From Paraburkholderia fungorum (GTDB lineage Bacteria > Pseudomonadota > Gammaproteobacteria > Burkholderiales > Burkholderiaceae): 64,000 bases of DNA. The first letter of the stretch is position 1; every line of letters begins with the position of its first letter. Both the position numbers and the translations under genes were made by a program. Where the stretch lies: NCBI RefSeq assembly GCF_900099835.1, contig NZ_FNKP01000003.1, forward strand, positions 1,240,001 through 1,304,000, read 5' to 3'. This document shows, one piece after another, positions 1-10,584 of this stretch. Under the pieces are notes generated by a model. It had not been told where the DNA came from, did no database searches, and saw only the letters and a program-made list of their open reading frames with translations.

Positions 1-41
1 CGAACATCGCCAGAGATTTCAGTAGTTTGAAATAGCGCATG
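1..41 (-). CDS. possible 5' end of a gene cut by the window edge
   Basis: An ATG at 41 on the minus strand opens a frame that stays open to the window edge (13 codons, starting MRYFKLLKSLAMF). It lies downstream of groEL in the same direction. The basic, hydrophobic start could be a signal or membrane segment. Too little is present to name a family. The ribosome-binding site is weak (GGAA just upstream), so the call is tentative. Confidence 0.3.
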
Positions 42-118
42 GTTCCGTGGCAGGCAAGGTCGACCGGCGCATTCACGCACGCACTGGCGTGCCGGATGCG
101 CCGGTGAAAACAGGAAGA

Positions 119-2063
<1,945 letters not shown>

Positions 2064-2087
2064 AAGTCGAATGGATTCGTTAAAGAT

Positions 2088-2114
2088 TTGGCACTCGTCG
2101 AAGGTGAGTGCTGA
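2088..2114 (-). promoter_or_regulatory. CIRCE operator (HrcA-binding inverted repeat)
   Basis: Two 9-nt arms, TTGGCACTC and GAGTGCTGA, are separated by exactly 9 nt. The known CIRCE consensus is TTAGCACTC-N9-GAGTGCTAA, so each arm differs at one position. The element sits 25 bp upstream of groES, just downstream of the predicted -10 box. This is the usual place for HrcA repression of heat-shock operons. Confidence 0.93.
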
Positions 2115-2123
2115 CCGGGATCG

Positions 2124-2153
2124 AGTATAGAAATGCACCGTTGCACGTTCCAA
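2124..2153 (-). promoter_or_regulatory. predicted sigma-70-type promoter of groESL
   Basis: On the minus strand, TTGGAA (2148-2153) and TATACT (2124-2129) are separated by 18 bp. The expected transcription start would fall within or next to the CIRCE element, so HrcA binding would block initiation. I did not see a clear sigma-32 box. Confidence 0.55.
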
Positions 2154-2417
2154 TAACGAATCCTCGAATCGTTATCTGCGAATCTTATTAACGTCGTGGG
2201 CGGGCAGACCAACATCAGGTTGGGTATTCATAGAAATGAACCCAATCCAGCACGGCGAATATTCATAGCTCAATTCACTGGTTTAGCGAAAATCGCTGCG
2301 TCCCTATACTGATTCGTTGCGCGAGCAGGCGCGGTTTCGCCGCTTGCTCCATCAAAGACTCTGATCGGATAGAAGGATCGTTCGCGATCCGTCTGCACTT
2401 ATAAAAGGAAAGCATGT

Positions 2418-3635
2418 ATGCCGGACTCCCGCAAAACTGAAGCGCCAGCGACACTCGACGACGCACTGGCCGCACTGCCAGCGCTGGCCAAAGCAATTGG
2501 AGAGGACGCTGCGCAACGCGAGGCGCGGCGCGAGTTGCCGTTCGATCGTTTCGACCTGTTTCGTCAGTCGGGGCTAGGCGTACTGCGTTTTCCGGTTGAG
2601 TGGGGTGGACTCGGCGGGTCGCTGGAGGACCTCATTCATGTCGTTACGTCGATTGCCGCCGCGGAGTCGAATGTCGCGCACGCTCTGCGAATCCATTACG
2701 ACCAGACCGAACAACTACTGCTTTCGCCTCGCTCGGCATTCAACGACACGCAGATCGAGCGCGTGCGCAGTGGTGCGATTTTTGGCGGTGCGTCGACGGA
2801 ACGCGGCACGTCGCGTCCCGGTGAAATCGTCACGAAACTCGTGCGCGACGGTGACAATTTCCGCGTGACCGGCAAGAAGTACTATTCGACCGGCACTGCG
2901 TTCTCCGACTACGCGCGTATCAATGTTCAGGACGAAAACGACGAGAAAGTGTCGATTGTCATTCCGGTGTCGCGCGAAGGTCTGACGGTACTCGACGACT
3001 GGGACGGCATGGGCCAGCGCATGACGGCGAGCGGCAGTCTCGTTCTGGATAACATGCAGGTTCTGGCACATGAAGTGGCGACGCGCGGCTATACGAGTCT
3101 CGCCGGGCGTCATGGCAGTGCGCTGCGTCAACTGCATCTGGTCGCCGTGGCAGCGGGCATTGTGCGCAATATTCTCGCGGACGCACGGCGCTATGTCGTC
3201 GAACATGGCCGCCCGGTGTTACATAGTCCGGCACCGTCCGCGCGCGAAGACGGCTTCGTGCAGCAGGTAGTGGGCGATCTTGCCGCGCATAGCCTCTCTA
3301 TCGACGCGCTGGTGCAACAGAATGCGCGGACGCTGGACCGCTCGGCGAAAGCGATCCGCAACGGCGCCGCGAACGCCGAAGAGCTGGTGCTGGAAGGTGC
3401 GCTCGCCACGGCCAAGACCCAACTCGTGGTGAGCAAGCTGGCGTTGTATGCAGGCGAGCGGCTGTTCGAGATTGGCGGTGCATCGGCGACCGCGCGCGCG
3501 CATAACTTCGATCGCCACTGGCGCAATCTGCGAACCATCTTCAGCCATAACCCGCTGCTGCACAAGGCGCGGGTCATTGGCGAATACGAACTGAACGGCG
3601 TGACCACGCATCTGACCGAAGGGCGTGTGTTCTAG
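2418..3635 (+). CDS. acyl-CoA dehydrogenase-fold flavin monooxygenase, DszC/SfnB-like
   Basis: The 405-aa protein has the acyl-CoA dehydrogenase fold: an N-terminal helical domain, a middle beta domain with the flavin-contacting segment YYSTGTAFSDYA, and a C-terminal four-helix domain. Its closest recognisable group is the DszC/SfnB branch. These are FMNH2-dependent oxygenases or sulfur-starvation proteins rather than true acyl-CoA dehydrogenases. The setting supports this: transporters, two DszA-type monooxygenases and a TauD-type dioxygenase follow. It probably oxidises an organosulfur compound, with reduced flavin supplied by a reductase outside the window. The substrate cannot be read from the sequence. 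A ribosome-binding AAAGGAAAG lies just upstream of the ATG. Confidence 0.8.
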   Translation: MPDSRKTEAPATLDDALAALPALAKAIGEDAAQREARRELPFDRFDLFRQSGLGVLRFPVEWGGLGGSLEDLIHVVTSIAAAESNVAHALRIHYDQTEQLLLSPRSAFNDTQIERVRSGAIFGGASTERGTSRPGEIVTKLVRDGDNFRVTGKKYYSTGTAFSDYARINVQDENDEKVSIVIPVSREGLTVLDDWDGMGQRMTASGSLVLDNMQVLAHEVATRGYTSLAGRHGSALRQLHLVAVAAGIVRNILADARRYVVEHGRPVLHSPAPSAREDGFVQQVVGDLAAHSLSIDALVQQNARTLDRSAKAIRNGAANAEELVLEGALATAKTQLVVSKLALYAGERLFEIGGASATARAHNFDRHWRNLRTIFSHNPLLHKARVIGEYELNGVTTHLTEGRVF

Positions 3636-3982
3636 TTTTTCGCCTACTTAACATGTCAACCAAAGCAGGGGCGGCGAGTCATTAGCGGCCCCCGTTCGAT
3701 CGATCTCCTTTCCATCGACGCAACCGCCTTTGGTATTGCACTGCCATTGGCGCTACCTGTCAAAACCGAAAGGCGGCGTCGCGCCGCTTTCATCATCAAG
3801 CGATCCCACACGTTACTGGTAAGCCTTTCGTCCGCCTGCTGCTTTGCATATGCGGAACGATTGGTTCTGTCGGCAGCGCTGCTGCTTTATCGTAAGTGCT
3901 GCGGCAGCGACGTTGCCGACCACACTATGACGATATCTCGCGCGGCAAAACCGGCGGGTGCTGGCTAAAGGATCTGGATCAC
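3636..3982. other. intergenic gap, 347 bp, with one hairpin
   Basis: No convincing coding frame is present. The only structure I found is an inverted repeat at 3768-3791. The promoter for the peptide-type ABC operon should lie in the second half. Confidence 0.5.
3768..3791 (+). terminator. hairpin downstream of the DszC/SfnB-like gene
   Basis: The arms GAAAGGCGGCG and CGCCGCTTTC pair with a single bulged base around a very short loop. There is no clear T-run, so this is a possible but not a strong intrinsic terminator. Confidence 0.35.
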
Positions 3983-5587
3983 ATGGCAGGGCTGAATCGA
4001 CGCAGTTTTCTGATTTCATCGGGGGCGGCGCTCGCCGCGACGGGTTTGCCTTCGCTGGTTCGCGCGCAAGCCGACGGCGTGACGCCGAAGCGGGGCGGCA
4101 CGCTAAACATGTTGATTAACCCGGAGCCGCCGGTTCTCGTGTCGATTTTCCAGACGACGGGGCCGGCGCTGGTCGCCAGTTCGAAAGTTCTGGAAGGGCT
4201 GCTTGCCTACGATTTCGATCTGAAGCCAAAGCCGCAACTGGCGACTGCATGGACCGTCAGTCCCGATGGTCTGAAGTACACGTTCACACTGCGTCAAAAC
4301 GTAAAGTGGCATGATGGTCAGCCTTTTACGTCGGCTGACGTCGCATTTTCTATCGACCTGCTCAAGTCGGTGCATCCGCGTGGACGCAGCACATTTGCCA
4401 ACGTCACGCGAGTCGCGACCCCGGACGCACGCACCGCAGTGATCGAGTTGTCGAAGCCCGCGCCGTATCTGCTGAAGGCGTTGTCGGCTGGAGAATCGCC
4501 AATCGTACCGAAGCACCTGTACGCATCCGGCGACCCGCTGACCAATCCGCACAACAACGCGCCCATCGGCACGGGGCCGTTCCGCTTCAAATCGTGGACC
4601 CGTGGCGCCAATATCGTTTATGAGCGCAATCCGGATTACTGGGACGCAGGCAAACCTTATATCGACGGCCTCGTATTCAAGGTGATCCCGGACGCAGCCG
4701 CGCGATCCGCAGCCTTCGAAACGGGCGCACTCGATCTGGGCGGTGAAAATCCGGTGCCGTTGACCGACCTGCCGCGTCTTACCCAGTTGCCGCAATTGAG
4801 CATTGAAACGCGCGGCTATCGCTTTCTCGAACCGCAATCGGAGATCGATTTCAATCTCGATCATCCGATTCTAAAAGACCTGCGGGTACGTCAGGCGATT
4901 GCGCATGCGATCAATCCGCAAGTCGTGCAACGCACGATTGCATACGGTTATGCCGAACTGTCGCCCACGCCGATCACGCCGGGTTCGCCCTATCACGATG
5001 GGAAGCTTGCGCCGTACGCATTCGATATCGGCAGCGCGGAAAAGCTGCTCGATGCAGCGGGGTATCCGCGTAAGGACGGTGGTGTGCGCTTCCGTCTCAC
5101 TCACGATTTCCTGCCGTATGGCGACATGTACCGTCGCCAGGCCGACTATGTGAAGTCGGCGCTCTCGCGAGTCGGGATCGATGTGACGGTGCGCTCGCAG
5201 GATCTGCCCGCGTTCCTGAAGCGCGTGTACGCAGACCGCCAGTTCGATTTCACGAGCATCGGCGTGAATACGCTGTTCGATCCGAGTGTGGGCGTACAGC
5301 GTCTTTACTGGTCGAAGAATATTCGACCCGGTGTGCCGTTTTCGAACGCGCCGCACTATAGCAACGCCGATGTCGACCGCTTGCTTGAAACGGCGTCAGT
5401 CGAAACCGATGAGAGCAGGCGCGTCGAGTTGTATCAACAGTTCCAGCAGATCGTCTATCGCGATCTGCCGATTCTCAACCTCGTCGCGCCGCGCATGGTC
5501 ACGCTCGCGAACCGGCGTGTGCATAACCACACGGTGTCCGCGCAAGGCCTCGAAGGCAATCTCGCGGATGTTTACCTGAGCGCATGA
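3983..5587 (+). CDS. ABC transporter substrate-binding protein, family 5 (peptide/opine type)
   Basis: This is the periplasmic binding protein of a Dpp/Opp-type importer. The 534-aa product begins MAGLNRRSFLISSG, with a twin-arginine-type signal (NRRSFL) and a cleavage site near SLVRAQA. The body shows family-5 segments such as LATAWTVSPDGLKYTFTLRQNVKWHDGQPF and GTGPFRFKSW. The ATG at 3983 is preceded by AAAGGAT at proper spacing; an upstream in-frame extension of 29 codons does not look like a signal peptide. It is the first gene of a four-gene importer operon with two permeases and a fused ATPase. In this island the cargo is probably a sulfur-containing peptide or conjugate; that is inference. 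Confidence 0.88.
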   Translation: MAGLNRRSFLISSGAALAATGLPSLVRAQADGVTPKRGGTLNMLINPEPPVLVSIFQTTGPALVASSKVLEGLLAYDFDLKPKPQLATAWTVSPDGLKYTFTLRQNVKWHDGQPFTSADVAFSIDLLKSVHPRGRSTFANVTRVATPDARTAVIELSKPAPYLLKALSAGESPIVPKHLYASGDPLTNPHNNAPIGTGPFRFKSWTRGANIVYERNPDYWDAGKPYIDGLVFKVIPDAAARSAAFETGALDLGGENPVPLTDLPRLTQLPQLSIETRGYRFLEPQSEIDFNLDHPILKDLRVRQAIAHAINPQVVQRTIAYGYAELSPTPITPGSPYHDGKLAPYAFDIGSAEKLLDAAGYPRKDGGVRFRLTHDFLPYGDMYRRQADYVKSALSRVGIDVTVRSQDLPAFLKRVYADRQFDFTSIGVNTLFDPSVGVQRLYWSKNIRPGVPFSNAPHYSNADVDRLLETASVETDESRRVELYQQFQQIVYRDLPILNLVAPRMVTLANRRVHNHTVSAQGLEGNLADVYLSA

Positions 5588-5612
5588 GCCCACGCATGAC
5601 AGGAGAGCGGCA

Positions 5613-6593
5613 ATGAGTCGAGGTATGCGTTTCGGCGCGATAGTGCGCCGCACAGCGTGGCAGGCGTTGCCGACCATAATCGGTATCGTGATCCTGAACT
5701 TCTTTCTGCTGAAGCTGATGCCGGGAGACGCGGCCGACGTGCTCGCCGGTGAATCCGGTTCGGCAACCTTGGAGACGATGCAGGTTCTGCGCGCGAAGTT
5801 CGGATTGGATCAACCGGTTCTGCACCAGTTGTGGTCGTACCTATCGCATCTGGCGCACTTCAGCCTCGGCTATTCGCCGCGTTACGACATGCCGGTGATG
5901 CAACTGATCCTGTCGCGTTTGCCGAATACGTTGTTGCTGATGGGCGTGGCGTTGTCGTTCGCTATTGTGGTCGGCGTGGTGCTCGGCGCGGTGATGGCGC
6001 ATTGGGCCGGCAAGTGGCCTGATCGCGTGCTGTCGGTACTGGCATTGTTTTTCTATTCGACGCCGGGCTTCTGGATCGGGCTGCTCGCCATTGTGCTGTT
6101 CTCGGTGCACCTGGGCTGGTTGCCGAGCGGCGGTAATCAGACACTCGGTGTGTCGTTGCACGGGTTCGCCTATTTCGCCGATGCCGCGAAACACGTGCTG
6201 CTACCTGCCGCGACCTTGTCGACGTTTTTCATCGCGATCTACGCGCGGCTCACGCGCTCGGCGATGCTCGAAGTGCAGCGCCAGGATTTCGTCCGCACAG
6301 CGCAGGCAAAAGGATTGCACCCGTGGCGCGTGACCGTGCGCCATGTACTGCGCAACGCGCTGATGCCGTTGACGACAATCGTCGGCATTCATTTCGGCAC
6401 GCTGCTCGGCGGTGCTGCGGTGACTGAAACCGTGTTCAGCTGGCCAGGCCTTGGACGCCTCGCACTCGACGCAGTCATGGCGCGCGATTTCAGCGTGCTG
6501 CTGGGCGTGCTGTTGCTGTCTTCATTGCTCGTGATCATCGCGAACGTGGTGGTCGATCTATTACAGGCATGGCTAGACCCGCGCGTCGCGTGA
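5613..6593 (+). CDS. ABC transporter permease, DppB type
   Basis: This is the first inner-membrane subunit of the peptide-type importer, 326 aa. It has the N-terminal membrane helix followed by GDAADVLAGESG, which is typical of DppB/OppB, six predicted membrane segments, and the cytoplasmic EAA loop (FVRTAQAKGLHPWRV) that docks on the ATPase. The gene starts 25 bp after the binding protein, behind GGAGAG, and runs to the start region of the second permease. Substrate is set by the binding protein, not by this subunit. Confidence 0.9.
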   Translation: MSRGMRFGAIVRRTAWQALPTIIGIVILNFFLLKLMPGDAADVLAGESGSATLETMQVLRAKFGLDQPVLHQLWSYLSHLAHFSLGYSPRYDMPVMQLILSRLPNTLLLMGVALSFAIVVGVVLGAVMAHWAGKWPDRVLSVLALFFYSTPGFWIGLLAIVLFSVHLGWLPSGGNQTLGVSLHGFAYFADAAKHVLLPAATLSTFFIAIYARLTRSAMLEVQRQDFVRTAQAKGLHPWRVTVRHVLRNALMPLTTIVGIHFGTLLGGAAVTETVFSWPGLGRLALDAVMARDFSVLLGVLLLSSLLVIIANVVVDLLQAWLDPRVA

Positions 6594-6640
6594 TGTCCGA
6601 TTCGACTCGCGTCCGCCCACTCGCTTCCCAGAGGAATGAC

Positions 6641-7630
6641 ATGTCTTCCGATTTACCCAATCTGATTTCCGCTTCGAATGAGCCGGTCGAATCGGCTGGC
6701 TCGGCTTGGCGACGTCAACTGGCGGGCAACCTGTTCGGCCGGTTTGGCGGCAGCCGTGCAAGCGCCACAGACATTTCCGCTTCGACGGCGAAGGGGCGTG
6801 GAATATGGCGTGCGTTGTTGCGTAATCCTTCAGCGCTCGCGGGGCTTTTTCTGCTGGCGGCTTTCCTTCTGCTCGCCGTGTTCGCCGGCCATCTGTTCCC
6901 CGGCGATCCACTCGACATGGTCGCCGCTCCATTCGAATGGCCCGGTACGGATCATCAATACTGGCTCGGCACCGATTCGCTCGGACGTGACGTGGCGGCG
7001 GGCATCGCTCACGGTACGCGCGTGTCGCTGCTGATCGGCGCATCATCCGCTGCGATCGGTCTCGTGATCGGCACGCTGGTGGGTGCAGCAGGCGGATTTT
7101 TCGGCGGATTGATCGATGACGTGCTGGTGCGTATCACTGAACTCTTTCAAACCATTCCGTCGTTTTTGCTGGTGATCGTGATCGTCGCGATTGGCAGCCC
7201 GAGCGTGACGATCATCGCGTTGGCGATTGGCGTCGCGTCGTGGCCCACCGTCGCGCGCATCGTGCGAGCGGAATTTCGCACGCTACGCCAGGCGGATTTC
7301 GTGCTGGCCGCACGCAGCCAGGGCTTCAGCAACGCGCGCATTATATTCGGCGAAATATTGCCCAACGCATTGCCGCCGGTGATCGTCACCGCATCGGTGA
7401 TGGTGGCGAGCGCGATTCTGATCGAATCGTCACTGTCGTTTGTGGGCATGGGCGATCCGAATGTCGTCAGTTGGGGCGGCATGATCGGTTCCGGCCGCGA
7501 CTCCTTGCGGACCGCGTGGTATCTGACGGCGGTGCCGGGTGCGGCGATCGTCCTCGCGGTGCTCGCACTGAATCTTCTCGGCGACGGCCTGAACGACGCG
7601 CTCAATCCGCGTCTGCGTCAACGCCCCTGA
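6641..7630 (+). CDS. ABC transporter permease, DppC type
   Basis: This is the second membrane subunit of the importer. It shows the DppC-type N-terminal segment (LLRNPSALAGLFLL), the motif YWLGTDSLGRDVAAGIAHGTR and the EAA loop (FVLAARSQGFSNARIIFGEILPN). The start is uncertain. ATG 6641 has a well-placed GAGG at 6631-6634, giving 329 aa; ATG 6593 overlaps the DppB stop by one base and would give a product 16 residues longer. I prefer 6641 on the ribosome-binding site. The N-terminal tail of about 60 residues before the first membrane helix is longer than in most DppC proteins. Confidence 0.87.
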   Translation: MSSDLPNLISASNEPVESAGSAWRRQLAGNLFGRFGGSRASATDISASTAKGRGIWRALLRNPSALAGLFLLAAFLLLAVFAGHLFPGDPLDMVAAPFEWPGTDHQYWLGTDSLGRDVAAGIAHGTRVSLLIGASSAAIGLVIGTLVGAAGGFFGGLIDDVLVRITELFQTIPSFLLVIVIVAIGSPSVTIIALAIGVASWPTVARIVRAEFRTLRQADFVLAARSQGFSNARIIFGEILPNALPPVIVTASVMVASAILIESSLSFVGMGDPNVVSWGGMIGSGRDSLRTAWYLTAVPGAAIVLAVLALNLLGDGLNDALNPRLRQRP

Positions 7631-7668
7631 ACAACTCGCGACCGACAACGTTACTGAGGATGCATCAA

Positions 7669-9390
7669 GTGAATAACGCGGCAAACCTGCTCGAAGTCCG
7701 TGATCTGCGTGTGAGTTTCGGCGCGCATGAGGCCGTGCGTGGAATCAGCTTCGACATTGCGCAAGGCGAGACGCTCGCGCTCGTCGGCGAATCGGGTTGC
7801 GGAAAATCGGCTACGGCGCTGTCTCTGATGCGGCTGGTGCCGACGCCAGGCCGCGTGACCGGCAGCCTGCGTTTCGACGGCCGCGAATTGCTCGATCTGT
7901 CGCCGCAGGAAATCCGCGCGGTGCGGGGGCAGCAGATTTCGATGATTTTCCAGGAGCCGATGACGTCGCTGAATCCTGTGCTGTCGATTGGCGCGCAGAT
8001 CGTGGAGACGTTGCGTCAGCACGAGTCGCTGTCGAAGGCAGCCGCATGGAAACGCGCGGTCGAGTTGCTTGAACTGGTGCAGATTCCCGAGCCGCAGCGG
8101 CGTGTGCACGACTATCCGCACGAACTTTCGGGCGGCCAGCGTCAGCGCGTGATGATCGCGATGGCAGTCGCATGCCGCCCCAGGTTGCTGATCGCCGACG
8201 AACCCACTACCGCGCTCGACGTGACGATTCAGGCGCGCATTCTCGAACTGCTCGACGAACTGAAGCGCGAGCTGTCGATGTCGCTGCTGCTGATCACGCA
8301 CGATCTCGGCGTCGTCGCGCAGCACGCGGATCGCGTCGCCGTGATGCTGGCGGGCCGGAAAGTCGAAGAAGCGACGGTTGGGCAACTGTTCACACAACCC
8401 CGACATGCTTATACGCGCGGCCTGCTCGGCGCGTCGCTCAATCTTGCCGACGACCTGCATCATCGCAAGTGGAAGTTGCCGGAAATCCGTCACGGTATCG
8501 CCGACGACGGCCAGCCGACTTTTGCCGTGATACCGCGCACTGCACGCACGGGCCAGAATGGCGAGCCGGCCTTTCCGGCCATCGCGATCGGCGGTGACGA
8601 GCCGCCGTTACTTGCGCTACACGACGTGCGGATTGACTATCCGCATCGGCATGGCAAGACGACATTGCGGGCGGTCGACGGTGTATCGCTGCAAATATCG
8701 CGCGGCGAAACGGTTGGGCTGGTCGGCGAATCCGGTTGCGGAAAGTCGACGTTGTCGAAAGCGATCATGCGGCTCGTGCCCGCCGCAGGCGGCCAGATCC
8801 TTTTGCGCGGCACCGATCTGGTGCCACTGCGCGAGCGCGAATTGCGACCGCTGCGCCGTCATGTGCAGATGGTGTTTCAGGACCCGTACGCATCACTGAA
8901 TCCACGGCGCACGGTGGCGGAGATTCTGGATACGGTGCTGGTAGTCAACGGCATCGGCGATGCAAGGCAACGCCGGACGCGGATCGCCGCGATTCTCGAT
9001 CGCGTCGGTTTGCCCGCGTCCGCGCTCGGCCGTTTTCCGCATGAGTTTTCCGGTGGTCAACGTCAGCGCATCGGCATTGCGCGTGCGCTCGTGCTCGAAC
9101 CCGCTCTATTGATTTGCGACGAGCCCGTTTCCGCGCTCGACGTGTCGATCCAGGCGCAGATATTGAACCTGCTGGTGGAATTGAAACGCGACCTCGGACT
9201 CGCGTATCTGTTTATCTCGCACGACCTTTCGGTGGTGCGTTATATCGCCGACCGCGTGCATGTGATGCAGGCTGGACGCATTGTCGAAAGTGGCGATCAC
9301 GCTGAGATCTGGCGCGCGCCCCGGCATGAGTACACGCGTACGCTGCTCAGCGCGATCCCCGGCAAGACGTTCGACGCGCAAGCTGCATAA
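7669..9390 (+). CDS. ABC transporter ATP-binding protein, fused DppD-DppF (two ATPase domains)
   Basis: Both ATPases of the peptide importer are on one chain of about 573 aa. Domain 1 has Walker A GESGCGKS (residues 40-47), signature LSGGQRQRV and Walker B LLIADEP. Domain 2, from about residue 318, repeats them (GESGCGKST near 352, FSGGQRQRIGIA, LLICDEP). The start is a choice. ATG 7660 is in frame, but the Shine-Dalgarno GAGG (7656-7659) abuts it. GTG 7669 has a 9-base spacing and is preferred. The fusion is common in peptide and glutathione importers (GsiA, YejF). Confidence 0.88.
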   Translation: MNNAANLLEVRDLRVSFGAHEAVRGISFDIAQGETLALVGESGCGKSATALSLMRLVPTPGRVTGSLRFDGRELLDLSPQEIRAVRGQQISMIFQEPMTSLNPVLSIGAQIVETLRQHESLSKAAAWKRAVELLELVQIPEPQRRVHDYPHELSGGQRQRVMIAMAVACRPRLLIADEPTTALDVTIQARILELLDELKRELSMSLLLITHDLGVVAQHADRVAVMLAGRKVEEATVGQLFTQPRHAYTRGLLGASLNLADDLHHRKWKLPEIRHGIADDGQPTFAVIPRTARTGQNGEPAFPAIAIGGDEPPLLALHDVRIDYPHRHGKTTLRAVDGVSLQISRGETVGLVGESGCGKSTLSKAIMRLVPAAGGQILLRGTDLVPLRERELRPLRRHVQMVFQDPYASLNPRRTVAEILDTVLVVNGIGDARQRRTRIAAILDRVGLPASALGRFPHEFSGGQRQRIGIARALVLEPALLICDEPVSALDVSIQAQILNLLVELKRDLGLAYLFISHDLSVVRYIADRVHVMQAGRIVESGDHAEIWRAPRHEYTRTLLSAIPGKTFDAQAA

Positions 9391-9398
9391 GCCGAAAA

Positions 9399-9420
9399 AA
9401 GGCGGCCACGTAGCCGCCTT
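9399..9420. terminator. intrinsic terminator between convergent operons
   Basis: The arms AAGGCGGC and GCCGCCTT are a perfect match around a 6-nt loop. An A-run precedes the stem and the T-side continues on the other strand, so it can work in both directions. It separates the peptide-importer operon from the MetQ-like gene that ends at 9435. Confidence 0.75.
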
Positions 9421-9434
9421 CTCATGCTTCACAT

Positions 9435-10286
9435 TCAGTCTTTATCGAAGTACGCCGGAAGACGGAAACCATCGTAAAAGCGATTGCCGCGAATCGCGTG
9501 TTGGAAATCCACCGATTGATAAGCCTGCACGATATCCTGGGTCGCTCGTGCATCGCGGTTGCCAGCCCGGACCACCACCTGGTTGATATACGGCGGCGTC
9601 ATCTGTTCGAGCGCGAGCGCGTCGGTCAGCTTGTGCCCGCTAAAAATCGCGAAATTGCCCTGAATCGCGGCGTAATCGACATCGTCCAGCGCACGAGGCG
9701 CCTGCGCTGAATCGAGTGGAACGATCTTGATTCCCGCCGGGTTGGCGATCACGTCCTGCTCGGTGACATCGACGGGATTCGGGTTCGGCTTGATCTTGAT
9801 CCAGCCGATGCGTTGCAGGATCTTCAATGCGCGCTCCAGATTCACCGGATCGTTCGGCACCGCCACGCGCGCACCGGGCTTCACTTCGGCAAGCGAACGA
9901 TGCCTGGTCGAGTAGAGGCCCATTGGCGGTGTCGGGACCTGCACGACGCCGACGAGATCGGTGCCGTTGCGGTCGTTATACGACTTCAGATAGACCTCGT
10001 GCTGCATCACGTCCGCCACGATATCCCCGCGATACACAGCCTGATTTGCTTCGAGACCGGTGCTGAACTCGATGTATTTGATCGTGTAGCCTTTCTTGCG
10101 CAACTGCGGTTCGACGCCGGCTTTGAATTCGTCGGCATAAGGTCCGGGAACGAAGCCGACGCGCAGTTCATGGGGCGCGCTGCTGTCGGCGGCACGCGAG
10201 GCGAGAGGAGCGAATGCGGCCATCACAACGAGCGTGCGGACGATACGGCGTCTCAAAGAAGAAACCGGGAAAGTGGAAGGCGTCAT
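9435..10286 (-). CDS. MetQ/NlpA-family ABC substrate-binding protein (orphan)
   Basis: This 283-aa exported binding protein belongs to the MetQ/NlpA family, which binds methionine and related compounds. Family features include RVGFVPGPYADEF at the mature start, VMQHEVYLKSYN, and VAVPNDPVNLERALKIL. The signal peptide ends near PLASRAAD and has no lipobox cysteine, so the protein is probably soluble in the periplasm rather than lipid-anchored as classical MetQ is. No metN (ATPase) or metI (permease) is adjacent. Either it works with a transporter encoded elsewhere, or it feeds one of the local importers. The gene is divergent from the sulfonate-type binding protein. Confidence 0.82.
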   Translation of the reverse strand: MTPSTFPVSSLRRRIVRTLVVMAAFAPLASRAADSSAPHELRVGFVPGPYADEFKAGVEPQLRKKGYTIKYIEFSTGLEANQAVYRGDIVADVMQHEVYLKSYNDRNGTDLVGVVQVPTPPMGLYSTRHRSLAEVKPGARVAVPNDPVNLERALKILQRIGWIKIKPNPNPVDVTEQDVIANPAGIKIVPLDSAQAPRALDDVDYAAIQGNFAIFSGHKLTDALALEQMTPPYINQVVVRAGNRDARATQDIVQAYQSVDFQHAIRGNRFYDGFRLPAYFDKD

Positions 10287-10477
10287 GTCGAATGGAGAGT
10301 GAGAGAACCAGGTCGGTCGCGCTGAACACGTGACGGCGATTCAGCGAAGTATGGAACTGGAACAGTTAATCATTCGGCATTCGGAATCCAAAACAACTAA
10401 TTCTGCTTTCCAATTGAACCGGAAAGTAGTGAGACTGAAAGTAATCGAGTGACGATTGCCGCCAATGTTCTTCGTCG

Positions 10478-10497
10478 AGCTCATAACGTTATGAGCT
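10478..10497. promoter_or_regulatory. perfect 20-bp palindrome in a divergent promoter region
   Basis: AGCTCATAACGTTATGAGCT is a perfect palindrome. It lies between the divergent MetQ-like gene (start 10286) and the sulfonate-type binding protein gene (start 10585). The position fits an operator for a dimeric regulator acting on one or both genes. The regulator is unknown; sulfur-starvation control (CysB- or SsuR-like) is only a guess. Confidence 0.45.
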
Positions 10498-10584
10498 TTG
10501 CTTGGTTGCTGTGCGTTGCACAGGCCGGTAACGTCGCTGGGATAAGTATGTTTCCCACTCGATTTATATTGACCCGGCAATCCT

